A DNA stretch of 64,000 nucleotides from Lucinisca nassula (lineage: Eukaryota > Mollusca > Bivalvia > Lucinida > Lucinidae): the NCBI GenBank assembly GCA_963580285.1, contig OY757023.1, forward strand, positions 91,661,108 through 91,725,107, read 5' to 3'. This document shows positions 32,746-43,424 of this stretch, in pieces. The notes below the pieces were generated by a model, which had not been told where the DNA came from, ran no database searches, and was given only the letters and a program-made list of their open reading frames with translations. The translations under genes and the position numbers were made by a program. Position 1 is the first letter of the stretch. Every line of letters starts with the position of its first letter.

Positions 32746-34455
32746 CAAATTACCAAAATGACAAAGGGCCATAACTCACAAGTATTTTTCGGAATTTTGT
32801 CATAAGTTAATCAGTTCATCTACTCATCACCACCAATCTATTCACCAATTTTCAAGGCTCTAGCTCCAATAGTTTTTGAGATATCTTGCTGACAAGATTT
32901 TATTAAAAAAATTCAAAGGGCAATAACTCTTAAAAGGGGCATAATCCGGACGAGAAAAAAAATACGCGTCAGCTAATTTTCCATGAGGAATCCATATATG
33001 AAATTTCAAAACCCTAGCATACACGGTTCTAAAGATATGCTATGCATCACTTTTAGCATGCATTACAATGGGCACAAATTACCAAAATGACAAAGGGCCA
33101 TAACTCACAAAGTATTTTTCGGAATTTTGTCAAAAGTTAATCAGTTCATCTACTCATCACCACCAATATATTCACCAACTTTCAAGGCTCTAGCTCCAAT
33201 AGTTTTTGAGATATCTTGCTGACAAAATTTTATTAAAAAAATTTCAAAGGGCAATAACTCTTAAAAGGGCCATAATCCGGACAAGAAAAAAAATAGGCGT
33301 CAGCTAATTTTCCATGAGGAATCCATATATGAAATTTCAAAACCCTAGAATACACGGTTCTAAAGATATGCTATGCATCACTTTTAGCATACATTACAAT
33401 GGGCACAAATTACCAAAATGACAAAGGGCCATAACTCACAAAGTATTTTTCGGAATTTAGTCAAAAGTTAATCAGTTCATCTACTCATCACCACCAATTC
33501 ATTCACCAACTTTCAAGGCTCTAGCTCCAATAGTTTTTGAGATATCTTGCTGACAAAATTTTATTAAAAAAATTTCAAAGGGCAATAACTCTTAAAAGGG
33601 CCATAATCCGGACAAGAAAAAAAATATGCGTCAGCTAATTTTCCATGAGGAATCCATATATGAAATTTCAAAACCCTAGAATACACGGCTCTAAAGATAT
33701 GCTATGCATCACTTTATGCATACATTACAATGGGCACAAATTACCAAAATGACAAAGGGCCATAACTCACAAAGTATTTTTCAGAATTTTGTCAAAAGTT
33801 AATCAGTTCATCTACTCATCACCACCAATATAATCACCAACTTTCAAGGCTCTAGCTCCAATAAGTTTTGAGATATCTTGCTGACAAGATTTTATTAAAA
33901 AAATTCAAAGGGCAATAACTCTTAAAAGGGGCATAATCTGGACAAGAAAAAAAATACGCGTCAGCTAATTTTCCATGAGGAATCCATATATGAAATTTCA
34001 AAACCCTAGAATACACGGTTCTAAAGTTGTGCTATGCATCACTTTTAGCATACATTACAATGGGCACAAATTACCAAAATGACTAAGGGCCATAACTCAC
34101 AAAGTATTTTTCGGAATTTTGTCAAAAGTTAATCAGTTCATCTACCCATCACCACCAATATAATCACCAACTTTCAAGGCTCTAGCTCCAATAGTTTTTG
34201 AGATATCTTGCTGACAAGATTTTATTAAAAAAATTTCAAAGGGCAATAACTCTTGAAGGGGGCATAATCCGGACGAGAAAAAAATACGTGTCAGCTAATT
34301 TTCCATGAGGAATCCATATATGAAATTTCAAAACCCTAGCATACACAGTTCTTTAGTTATGCCATGCATCAAAAGCGTAACGGACGGACGAACGGACGAA
34401 CGATGCAGAAGCAATATGCCCCTCCAACTTTTTCAAAGTTGGGGGCATAACTAGA
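32745..34455. repeat. Tandem array, 330-bp monomer (first block)
   Basis: Units begin GGGCACAAATTACCAAAATG near 33070, 33401, 33732 and 34062. Landmarks: GGGCCATAACTCACAAAGTA, AATCAGTTCATCTACTCATC, GCTCTAGCTCCAATAGTTTT, GATTTTATTAAAAAAATTCA, TCAGCTAATTTTCCATGAGG. The monomer is close to twice 165 bp, and it contains two copies of an AAAGGGC(C/A)ATAACTC phrase, which suggests an old dimer. Ends in ACGGACGGACGAACGGACGA and the hairpin ATGCCCCTCCAACTTTTTC. Confidence 0.93.
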
Positions 34456-34838
34456 ATTTGTTTTTCTACAAAAACACAGATGTCTCCCCCGTTTTTGACT
34501 GCTAAGTATAACCTTGACATTGGAGGTATTGAGCTGGGTCTTGTGTGCAACACATCATCTAATGAAGATGAACATTTCTGCATAGTAACTTTAAAAATGT
34601 TCATAGATAAATAAAAAAGTTATTGGCCGTAAACAAAAAAAACACTTTTTTACCTTTGACCTCTAAGTATGGCCTTGACCTTTGCGGTACAACACATCGT
34701 CTCATGATGGTTAACATTTCTGCCAAGTAATTTCATAATCCATCAAAGAATAAGGAAGTTATTGACTGTCCTTCTTTTTACCTTTGACCTCTAGGTATGA
34801 CCTTGACATTGGAGTTATGGACCTTGGTCTTGCACATG
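34456..34838. repeat. Interposed 164-bp-type units
   Basis: Three units of the family seen at 37704-38745 (TTTTACCTTTGACCTCTAAG, TATGACCTTGACATTGG, CACATCATCTAATGAAGATG) placed between two blocks of the 330-bp array. Confidence 0.8.
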
Positions 34839-36374
34839 ACTCATGGTCCAACTTTCAAGCCTCTAGCTCCAATAGTTTTTGAGATATCTTGCTGACAAGA
34901 TTTTATTAAAAAAAAATTCAAAGGGCAATAACTCTTGAAAGGGGCATAATCCGGATGAGAAAAAAAATATGCGTCAGCTTATTTTCCATTAAGAATGCAT
35001 ATATGAAATTTCAAAACCATAGCATACACAGTTCTAAAGTAATGCTATGCATCACTTTTAGCATTCATTACAATGGGCACAAATTACCAAAATGACAAAG
35101 GGCCATAACTCGCAAAGTATTTTTCGGAATTTTGTCAAAAGTTAATCAGTTCATATACTCATCACCACCAATATACTCAACAATTTTCAAGGTTCTAGCT
35201 CCAATAGTGTTTGAGATATTTTGCTGACAAGATTTTATTAAAAAAATTTCAAAGGGCAATAACTCTTGAAAGGGGCATAATCCGGACGAGGAAAAAAATA
35301 CGCGTCAGCTAATTTTTCATGAGGAATCCATATATGAAATTTCAAAACCCTAGCATACACGGTTCTAAAGTTATGCTATGCATCACTTTTAGCATACATT
35401 ACAAAGGGCACAAATTACCAAAATGACAAAGGGCCAAAACTCACAAAGTATTTTTCGGAATTTTGTCAAAAGTTAATCAGTTCATCTACTCATCACCACC
35501 AATATATTCACCAACTTTCAAGCCTCTAGCTCCAATAGTTTTTGAGATATCTTGCTGACAAGATTTTATTAAAAAAATTTCAAAGGGCAATAACTCTTGA
35601 AAGGGGCATAATCCTGACGAGAAAAAAAATTCATGTCAGCTTATTTTCCATCAGAAATGCATATATGAAATTTCAAAACTATAGCATACACGGTTCTAAA
35701 GTTATGCTATGCATCACTTTTAGCATACATTACAATGGGCACAAATTACCAAAATGACAAAGGGCCATAACTCACAAAGTATTTTTCGGAATTTTGTCAT
35801 AAGTTAATCAGTTCATCTACTCATCACCAACTATCTATTCACCAACTTTCAAGGCTCTAGCTCCAATAGTTTTTGTGATATATTGCTGATAAGATTTTAT
35901 TAAAAAAATTTCAAAGGGCAATAACTCTTGAAAGGGGCATAATCCGGACGAGAAAAAAAATACGCGTCAGCTAATTTTCCATGAGGAATCCATATATGAA
36001 ATTTCAAAACCCTAGCATACACGGTTCTAAAGTTATGCTATGCATCACTTTTAGCATAGATTACAATGGGCACAAATTACCAAAATGACAAAGGGCCATA
36101 ACTCACAAAGTATTTTTCAGAATTTTGTCAAAAGTTAATCAGTTCATCTACTTATCACCATCAATTTATACACCACCTTTCAAGGCTCTAGCTCCAATAG
36201 TTTTTGAGATATCTTGCTGACAAGATTTTATTAAAAAAAAAATTCAAAGGGCAATAACTCTTGAAGGGGGCATAATCTGGACGAGAAAAAAAAATACGCG
36301 TAAGCTAATTTTCCATGAGGAATCCATATATGAAATTTCAAAACCCTAGCATACACGGTTCTTTAGTTATGCTA
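34839..36374. repeat. Tandem array, 330-bp monomer (second block)
   Basis: Four and a half more units of the monomer described at 32745. The last is cut by the insertion at 36375 within TTAGTTATGC/TATGCATC and resumes at 37702 with ATGCATCAAAAGCGTAACGG. Confidence 0.92.
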
Positions 36375-37701
36375 CCGTAAAAATTCGGCTATAAGACGAG
36401 GATTTTTCCCTCCAAAATGAGCCCGAAAAATTGACCCCGTCTTATAGCCGAGGTCATGGACTGCATGCTTTTTTCCGGCAATGTCCGGTGAAGACCAGAC
36501 ATATGGAAAATGCTGATCGATGATTTTTGAATTGATATAAATCGCCGCCCACAAACCAACGCTACCATTTTTCTGCACGCGATCGCTAAATGACGTCATC
36601 AGACCCCAGCACGCCAACACGTGTTTAATGTCATTGTGTGTATCTCGTTCATAAAAAAACCCCGTTAGGAACCGGCAAAAAATATTTTCTCGATAGCTAA
36701 ACTGTGAATAGAGGTGGATAGAAAACCAGCGCTTTGCACAGCTCCCGAATTATCCCCAGAAGCTCCGTGTCAATAACCAACAACAGCGTTCGACTTTTCT
36801 CGCCCAGCGTCTGTTATTTGGCGCCAAAACATAACCATTCATGAGATCGTAGAATAGTCCATTTTTGTAATGCAAACTTCTACCGTTAGATGTAGCTAAT
36901 AGTCTGAGGAGCGATTAAATCACTTTCACATTGATTGTGGATTAAATTTTATGATTGGAGGATAAACGCAAATACGAGACATAACTTGACCATATTTTCA
37001 CACCTTATCGACACGCACCGCAGGGTGGCAATTATAAGATGGGGATTAACAATAGTGTCATACTTGAACCGTAATAAATACACAGATGGTTTGTCTGCAT
37101 TAATTATTGGGATTTACTTACTGATCTAGTTTTACCGGATTTAAGGATTCAGAAAGACTGACAGTTGTAGACGATTTTTTTGCACTTGCCCGACCGGGCT
37201 TCGTAAGGTCAAAGTGCACCTGCCCGGCGCGATTTCGGTCTTGTCTCGGGCGGCCGGGAAATAGATTTGTCAGCCCTGTCATTTATTAAATAGAAGTCTG
37301 TGAAGCTGTCTAGCTTTAGCCAGCAAAGCATGTACCGGGCCAAATTCGGGCCGACAGCGATACGACGTATCGGCCCGACGTTTCCCCCATTTCCCGACGC
37401 TTAATAGAACTACCGATTCAGATTCAGTAAGAGTTGTCTCTCTTTGTAACTCTCACAAACGAAGACACTATGTCAACAGACATAAACAAAGCCATGTGAG
37501 GGGTAAGTGGAGGGGTTTTCTGACGAAAAAAGGCGGATTTCTCACATCTAAACGGCATCTAGCGATAGCAGATAGGCCCCGACAGATATGGCAAAAATTT
37601 GACCCGTCTTATAAAAGAGTATAAGCAAAATCCCACATTAGAAGAACTGAAAAAGGGGTCCCGTCTCATAGCCGAATCGCCTTATAGCCGAATTTTTACG
37701 G
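36375..37701. mobile_element. Pogo/Tc-like non-autonomous element, 1327 bp
   Basis: Inverted ends CCGTAAAAATTCGGCTATAA and TTATAGCCGAATTTTTACGG, about 25 bp with one mismatch, flanked by TA (36373-36374, 37702-37703). The empty target TTATGCTATGCATC is visible in neighbouring array units. A second inverted copy of the end, GACCCCGTCTTATAGCCGAG, lies at 36433-36452. No transposase frame. The inner block 36565-37010 is shared with the hAT-like element. 37180-37480 is GC-richer (TTGCCCGACCGGGCTTCG, CGGGCGGCCGGG). Confidence 0.88.
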
Positions 37702-37703
37702 TA

Positions 37704-38990
37704 TGCATCAAAAGCGTAACGGACGGACGAACGAACCAGAACCAATATGCCCCTCCAACTTTTTCAAAGTTTGGGGCATAATAAGAAAGTTATTGACAGA
37801 ACACAAAAAAGGCCCTTTTTTACCTTTAACCTCTATGTATGACCTTGACCTTTCAGGTATTAAACTGGGTCATGCGTGCAACACATCATCTCATGGTGGT
37901 TAACATTTCTGCCTAGCAATTTCAAAAAAGGCCCCTTTTTTACCTTTGACCTCTATGTATGACCTTGACATTTTAGGTACCAAACTGAATCATGCATGCA
38001 ACACATCGTCCCATGATAGTTAACATGTTTGCCAAGTAACTTCAAATTCTATTTAAAAATAGGCAAGTTATTGACAAAACCCCAAAAAAAGCCCCTTTTT
38101 TACCTTTGACCTCTAAGTATGACCTTGACCTTTGAGGTACCAACCTGGGTCATGCGCGCAACACATCGCCATATATTGGTTCACATTTCTGCCATGTGAT
38201 TTCAAAATCCATCTCAAAATAAGAAAGCTATTGACCAAATACGAAAAAAAGGCCCACTTTTTGACCTTTGACCTCTAAGTATGACCTTGACCTTTGAGGT
38301 ACCGACCTGCCTCATGTGCACCACACATCGTCTCATTATTGTTAATAGTTATGCCAAGTAATTTTAAAATCCATCTCAAAATTATAAAGTTATTGACCAA
38401 ATACGAAAAAAAGGCCCCTTTTTTGACCTTTGACCTCTAAGTATGACCTTGACCTTTGAGGAACCGACCTGCCTCATGCGCACCACACATCGTCTTATGG
38501 TTGTTAATAATTATGCCAAGTAATTTTAAAATCCATCTCAAAATAAGAAAGTTATTGACCAAATACGAAAAAAAAGGCCCCTTTTTTGACCTTTGACCTC
38601 TAAGTATGACCTTGACCTTTGAGGTACCGACCTGCCTCATGCGCACCACACATCGTCTTATGGTTGTTAATATTTCTGTTGAGTAATTTTAAAATCCATC
38701 AAAAAATAAGAAAGTTATAGACCGGACACGATTTGCCCATACATATATACATACCAACAAACTTCCAAGGGAGATAATTCAAAAAGTATAAATGTGAGAG
38801 TTATGGTTCTTGCGCACTGCATGTCGTCTAATGCTGATTAATATTTATACGAAGTTTGGTGAAGATAGCTCTAACGGTTTTCAAGTTACAGAGCAGACAC
38901 GAATGTGTGACAGACGGACAGACGGACAGACAGACGCCCGGGGGAAAAACAATATGTCTCTCCGAAAAAAATTTTTTCGGGGGAGACATA
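37704..38990. repeat. Tandem array, 164-bp monomer, about 6 copies
   Basis: After a short array end (ATGCCCCTCCAACTTTTTCA, 37748) units begin with AAAAAAGGCCCCTTTTTTAC and hold TTTGACCTCTAAGTATGACC TTGACCTTTGAGGTACC, CACATCGTCTCATG and AAAATCCATCTCAAAATAAG. It closes with GACGGACAGACGGACAGACA and the hairpin ATGTCTCTCCGAAAAAAATT TTTTCGGGGGAGACAT. Confidence 0.92.
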
Positions 38991-39269
38991 AATACAAGGA
39001 TTTTGATTTTGCTTTAACTAACAATGAAATTAACCACAATCTACAAAGAAATAATCAAATCTTAAACCTATTCTATACTCTGAGCCTCTGATTTGTTGTA
39101 CCCATGAGATTTACATATATGTAGAGATTTTACTTCACACCATCTTTTCTGAGGGTCGCTATATCAAGTGTACTTGAACAATCATTACCAGGGAGCATAC
39201 AGAAACTATCATCGTAGATCACTTACTCTAGAAACTACCATAAATAATACCCCATAAATATACTGGATA

Positions 39270-39480
39270 TATTTGGGCATACAGGCCTAAGCATACTGGA
39301 TGTATCTGGGCATACGGGCCTGAGCAGTGCAGACCCAGATGGGACACCACATTTTGCGGCATCTCATCAGGGTCTACAGTATTTGCCACTCATCCAGCTA
39401 TTTTTAGACAAAACAATCGGGAAAGTAAAATGGACTTGTTGAAATTTTAGAACAAGTTTGTAAGAAGCTGAGGGGTCTGA
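39270..39480. repeat. Palindromic MITE, partial
   Basis: GGCCTGAGCAGTGCAGACCC and AGGGTCTACAGTATTTGCCA, then CTCATCCAGCTATTTTTAGA. An adjacent 28-bp near-duplicate TACTGGAT(A/G)TAT(T/C)TGGGCATA is at 39258 and 39294. Confidence 0.65.
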
Positions 39481-39486
39481 ATACTT

Positions 39487-39826
39487 TAACACTTTTGTAC
39501 CAGAGACCCCTAAATGGGTAATTGGGAAACAGTGCAGGCCCAGATCAGATGCCGCAGAATGCGGCATCTGATCAGGGCCTACACTGTTTCCAAAAAGTTC
39601 AGCCAATTTCCATGGCATTATGGAAGGGTTTTTGAAAAAAGGTTAACCAAAAGGTAAACGGGGACGCAGACGCCGGCCGCCCGCCCGCCCACACCGACAT
39701 CGCTATTCTAATGGACGGAATTTTTCCTTGAAAAAACCTTCCAAAAACACAACCTAACACCCCTAAATTTTGAAATGGGCTCCTGTATATAAGGAGGAAG
39801 ATTCCATTTGGTACAAAAGGGGTTAA
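39487..39826. mobile_element. MITE, family B, with a 113-bp GC-rich insertion
   Basis: ACTTTTGTACCAGAGACCCC to TTGGTACAAAAGGGGTTAA. The left stem CAGTGCAGGCCCAGATCAGA pairs with GATCAGGGCCTACACTG. Between 39624 and 39736 a small insertion bounded by GGAAGGGTTTTTGAAAAAAG and CCTTGAAAAAACCTTCC interrupts it; its middle is CGCCGGCCGCCCGCCCGCCC. Confidence 0.8.
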
Positions 39827-39949
39827 ATAGGGCAAATATAGCAAACATGGAGTTATAGCTTGAAAACTTGGCGAGCATCTTCTGACTTTCTGGCAGCTAG
39901 CGAATTAGAACAGTGAGGCATGTGAAGGTGAGCTTCTAACCTTAACCCA

Positions 39950-40346
39950 TTTTGGACTGGAAACTCCAGATGGGATCATTGGAAAACAGTGCAGGCCCAG
40001 ATCAGATGCTGCAATCTGCAGGTCTGATCTAGGCCTGCAATGTGCTAAGTAGGGTCTTCAGTTTGCAGAAAATTCAACCATTTTCTGAAATAACCTTACA
40101 ACACTAAAATTCAAAATGGACATCTGCTGTGTATAAAGTGGAGTGAGTGAGTGTTTCAATTTTACATCCCACCAACAGCTAAGGTCATACGGAGACGGGA
40201 CCTAGGTTTAAAGACTCATCCGAAATTCTGGAGAAGCCCGAGATCGAACCTGCGATCCCTGGTTTACAAGGCGAGTTGCATAACCACAACAACACGGGGG
40301 CTTCTGTGTGTATAAAGTGGAAGATTCCATTCAGTACAAAATGGGT
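39950..40346. mobile_element. TTAA-flanked MITE, family B, carrying a SINE
   Basis: ACCCATTTTGGACTGGAAAC at the left and CAGTACAAAATGGGTTAA at the right. A tRNA-derived SINE (40143-40306) sits inside with its own target duplication. Confidence 0.82.
40143..40306 (-). mobile_element. tRNA-derived SINE (T2) with 15-bp target duplication
   Basis: TGTGTATAAAGTGGA is present at 40128-40142 and 40307-40321. On the minus strand the head reads CCCCGTGTTGTTGTGGTTAT GCAACTCGCC with a B box, GCAGGTTCGATCTCGGGC. The body holds CGTCTCCGTATGACCTTAGC. A second copy is at 45595-45752. Confidence 0.92.
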
Positions 40347-40509
40347 TAAATTCTGTTGCTACCACAACACAATCTCTATAATACTATTATTGGGGTACAA
40401 AGCAGAAACTGTGTTTGTTAAACAACTGTGTTATAGTCAAACAACAAGGTAAGTTCATATAGAAAAATAAACAATTATGGTCATTTCCTATAATATTAGG
40501 ATCTAAACA

Positions 40510-40686
40510 CAGTAAAATTCCTATATTAAGACCACTTTTGAACAGTTCCAAAGGTGGTCCCTGACCAGAGGACATTGTGGAGAGAACACACAAAGAAAGA
40601 TCAGGTCAAGTGCACCCTTCAAAAGATAAGCTTTTCAAAGTGGAAATAGTCTTAATTTTAGGTGGTCTTAATAGCAGTATTTTACT
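40510..40686. mobile_element. TA-type pogo-like MITE, second copy
   Basis: CAGTAAAATTCCTATATTAA to AATAGCAGTATTTTACTG. TA is kept on the right only. Contains AAGGTGGTCCCTGACCAGAG, not present in the copy at 10290, so the inner part differs. Confidence 0.78.
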
Positions 40687-40722
40687 GTATATGCTTTTTT
40701 CTTATTTCAGTATAAGTCTTTT

Positions 40723-40811
40723 AAGATTATCTGAATTTATTTCACTTGCATTGGGCTGATCATCAAAACAGGTGGGTAATAACCCAAGTTCCCAGAGAAA
40801 AAACACCTGGG
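40723..40811 (-). mobile_element. tRNA-derived SINE (T1), body fragment
   Basis: TTTATTTCACTTGCATTGGG, CAGGTGGGTAATAACCC and CCCAGAGAAAAAACACCTG; the tRNA-like head is missing. Confidence 0.65.
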
Positions 40812-41050
40812 CCCAGTTGTTCAAAGCATCGTTAGCTTAACAAGCTCGTTAGTGGTCAAATTGTTAACTGTTCTGGCAAGTTTAATATCTAAAATTTTGT
40901 TATTTTTGCTGATAAAATGTGAGCAACTTTTGCATATGCAAAAGCTGCTCACATTTTTTCAGCAAACATTTTAGCATATATGCCATATTTAATGATCAAA
41001 GTTTTAACGATTTGTTAACTAATGACGTCATTAGTTTTGAACAACTGGCC
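40812..41050. mobile_element. MITE with CCAGTTGTTCAAA ends
   Basis: CCAGTTGTTCAAAGCATCGT at the left and ATTAGTTTTGAACAACTGG at the right. Subterminal GTTAGCTTAACAAGC and GTTAACTAATGACGTCATTA. The centre is a hairpin: AAAATGTGAGCAACTTTTGC ATATGCAAAAGCTGCTCACA. Confidence 0.8.
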
Positions 41051-41279
41051 CCAGACCTTCCCTTGCAGGACATGGCATTACACATATGACCCTTGCAAGT
41101 CTCAAACTTACAGCATAGACAGACCTTATAATCAAGAGACAACACTCTTTACTACTAGGCCATCTATATACTGTAAAAATCCTAAAAAATTGGACACCTG
41201 GAGGACTTGCTGTAATTCTCCTAAAACTTCAACAAATTTGTTTCATGGCCCTGCAAGGAGTCCAAAAGGTGCAAATGGA

Positions 41280-41552
41280 ATGGCAAACAGTGCAGACCCT
41301 GATCAGACTGCTCCTATGATCAGATTGCTCCTATGCCACCTTTTTTTTTTGGTTTTGGTTTTAAGGCCCTTTCAAGATTATTTCACTCATATCGAGCCAA
41401 TTGTTAATCAGAGGTGGGCAAAAACTGGAGTACCCGGAGAAAAACCACCTGACCTTCCGTTGCAGAACTTCGCCCGAGCCAGGTTTTAAACCACAGCAAT
41501 GAGAGACCTAATGATTAAGAGCCTTCTTATGCACTAGGCCACAGAGGCCTGT
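41280..41552 (-). mobile_element. tRNA-derived SINE (T1) inserted in a family E palindrome
   Basis: The SINE, 41341-41552, has a T-run at 41341-41350, GGAGTACCCGGAGAAAAACC and ATGCACTAGGCCACAGAGGC. To its left is GCAAACAGTGCAGACCCTGA and a half palindrome with GATCAGACTGCTCCTATG present twice. Confidence 0.8.
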
Positions 41553-41869
41553 ACGTATGCCGGGGCCAAAGCAAAAATTGGGATAGTTTAACAACCGTGT
41601 AAAATCCAAAACAAAAATGTATAGATGACCATTTATGGTAATTTTTTCTATATAATCTTTACATTTTTGGGATGCATCGAAAACCTTGTTATATTCAAAA
41701 CTGTGTTATAATGAACAGTGTTACAATGATGTTTCTGTGTACTGTATAATTAGACAGATTAAAACAAACAGAACACATGCAGATTTTAACAAACTAGTTT
41801 TAAATTTTAGAAAGTTAAGGACATTTTTCTGAAGTTGTTGTCAACAAGAATTTGAGGTAATGCTTGAAC

Positions 41870-42065
41870 TCTTATCCTGCTGTTCAAGACACCCCTACCT
41901 TTGCAAACTGTAGATCCAGATTAGATGGCTTCTTAGCCATCTGATCAGCATCTACACTGTTTGACATTCAGTGTGTGAGCTTTAATGAATAAATTTCAGC
42001 AAGTAATCTTATTGGCGGAAAAGTAAATGGGTGTGGCTACATTAATTTATTCAGCAGGATAAGGG
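41870..42065. mobile_element. MITE, family A
   Basis: CTCTTATCCTGCTGTTCAAG to CAGCAGGATAAGGG and TTAA at 42066-42069. The central stem is shortened to AACTGTAGATCC. Confidence 0.78.
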
Positions 42066-42116
42066 TTAAAACTCTGCAAAGATTAGTTAGCTAACTGTCT
42101 AACACTCTCAAATTAC

Positions 42117-42131
42117 CTCCACTTGAGCTGT
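42117..42131 (-). other. Possible 15-nt microexon (TAQVE) in the aPKC hinge
   Basis: Within the 33.5-kb intron the minus strand shows a pyrimidine-rich tract ending in GTGATAG, then 15 nt with an open frame TAQVE, then GAG/GTAATT as a donor. Length and phase (0 to 0) would insert five residues between the 62730-62761 exon and the 29000-29164 exon without a frameshift. Such a short match can easily arise by chance. It lies in a stretch between two MITE copies and is given only as a candidate. Confidence 0.15.
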
Positions 42132-42192
42132 CTATCACCACCAAAGAATAGAACAGAGGGGGAAAAAAGAAACAAGAAAATAAAATTTAACG

Positions 42193-42420
42193 AACCGAAA
42201 AACTACATCTGAAAGTGTCGTCTGCTTATGCCGTCTGCTGAATTTTTTGCAAATGTTTTAAAAAATATTTTTTCTTACAAGCAAACAGTATGGACCCAAA
42301 TCAGACTCCTCCTAGAGGAGCAGTGTGATTTGGGTTTACATTGTTTGTAAAAATGACTTTTAAAGTGACCAGCAGATGACAAAGCAGACGACAATTGTCG
42401 TGATTTTAACGGTTAAGATA
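42193..42420. mobile_element. MITE, family E
   Basis: CCGAAAAACTACATCTGAAA GTGTCGTCTGC, the hairpin around CAGACTCCTCCTAGAGGAGC, and GCAGACGACAATTGTCGTGA then TTAACGGTTAAG. Confidence 0.75.
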
Positions 42421-43084
42421 ATCAATTAATCAATGCACTGACAACATACTCCTTGTCCAGCTGAACAATGATATGCTCTGCCTTTGCAAACAGTGAAGAT
42501 CCAGATCAGATGACTTCTTCATTGTTTGTCATTCAACTGGTGATTTTATAGACGGATCCAATGTTTTGACAAGTGACTTAGTTTACATTTCACTGCACAT
42601 GCGCCAATTACCTCCCCTGTAGAGTACCTCTTTTATCTGGTTGGCAAAACATGACTGTTACCATACAGTGTCAATGAAAATTTTGAATATTTATCATGTA
42701 ATTAAATTCCTTTCTTCTCCACAAAATTATCTGATCCTTTTCATTTTGTGTTTCTGAAGTATTAAATGATATAGAACCAGTCTCTTCTGACATTTTATCG
42801 CACATTTGGTTGCATAAAAAGCTTTATAAAACTACCCAGCATCATACCAAAATGTAGTCAATGCGCTTTATTAAACGAACGAAAATAAGATTAAAGCATA
42901 AATATTTTCCAACCAAGTTTATACGAAAAAGAAGCAGTGAAATGTCCAAAATGGTTTTGGCAAACAGTTTTAATAGAACGACGATTTAACAATAGTATTT
43001 ACAGAAAACAATTCGTGCTACATCAACGGTAGAGTATGGAACAAGGCTAATGACCTTTGACCTTGTGTGACTTGACTTTGGATG
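42421..43084. other. Intronic stretch, no gene seen
   Basis: Mostly AT-rich and apparently unique. GATCCAGATCAGATGACTTC at 42500 is a family A fragment; TGACCTTTGACCTTGTGTGA at 43049 is close to a nuclear-receptor direct repeat. Confidence 0.5.
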
Positions 43085-43200
43085 TGTTTGTTTGTCGATT
43101 TGAGATTTAACATCCCAGTCAACATTTTATAGGTCAATTTGGAGACGTTGCTTCCAATTTTGTGGGACTTTTACCCGACATTGAGATGAAATGAAATCTG
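43085..43200 (-). mobile_element. SINE (292-bp family), tail half
   Basis: TTTGTTTGTCGATTTGAGAT to ACCCGACATTGAGATGAAAT; the head half is absent. Confidence 0.75.
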
Positions 43201-43424
43201 ACTGGTTGGTAGTCCATAATGAGTGTGGCAAAAGTAATTTTTTTCAGCACAACAAAGGTAAGGGTGAATGGATAGAATTATTAGCTACATCTGACATTTC
43301 TTCCAGAAACAATTTTTGTCTTTCCATTTTCTTCACTGCGCATTGAGTCCCTTTAAAAACCGGGATGAATGTTTTGTTAAACCTTAGACAAACAAACAAT
43401 GAAACTGAAATATTTTAAAACAAG

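Noticed and set aside
31085..38745. CRISPR-like regular repeats
   Set aside because: Repeat units are 131-330 bp with no unique spacers, in an animal genome; ordinary tandem arrays.
42600..42660. A second small exon near the ACCTCCCCTGTAG sequence
   Set aside because: Acceptor and donor-like words lie only five bases apart and the phrase looks like part of a repeat.
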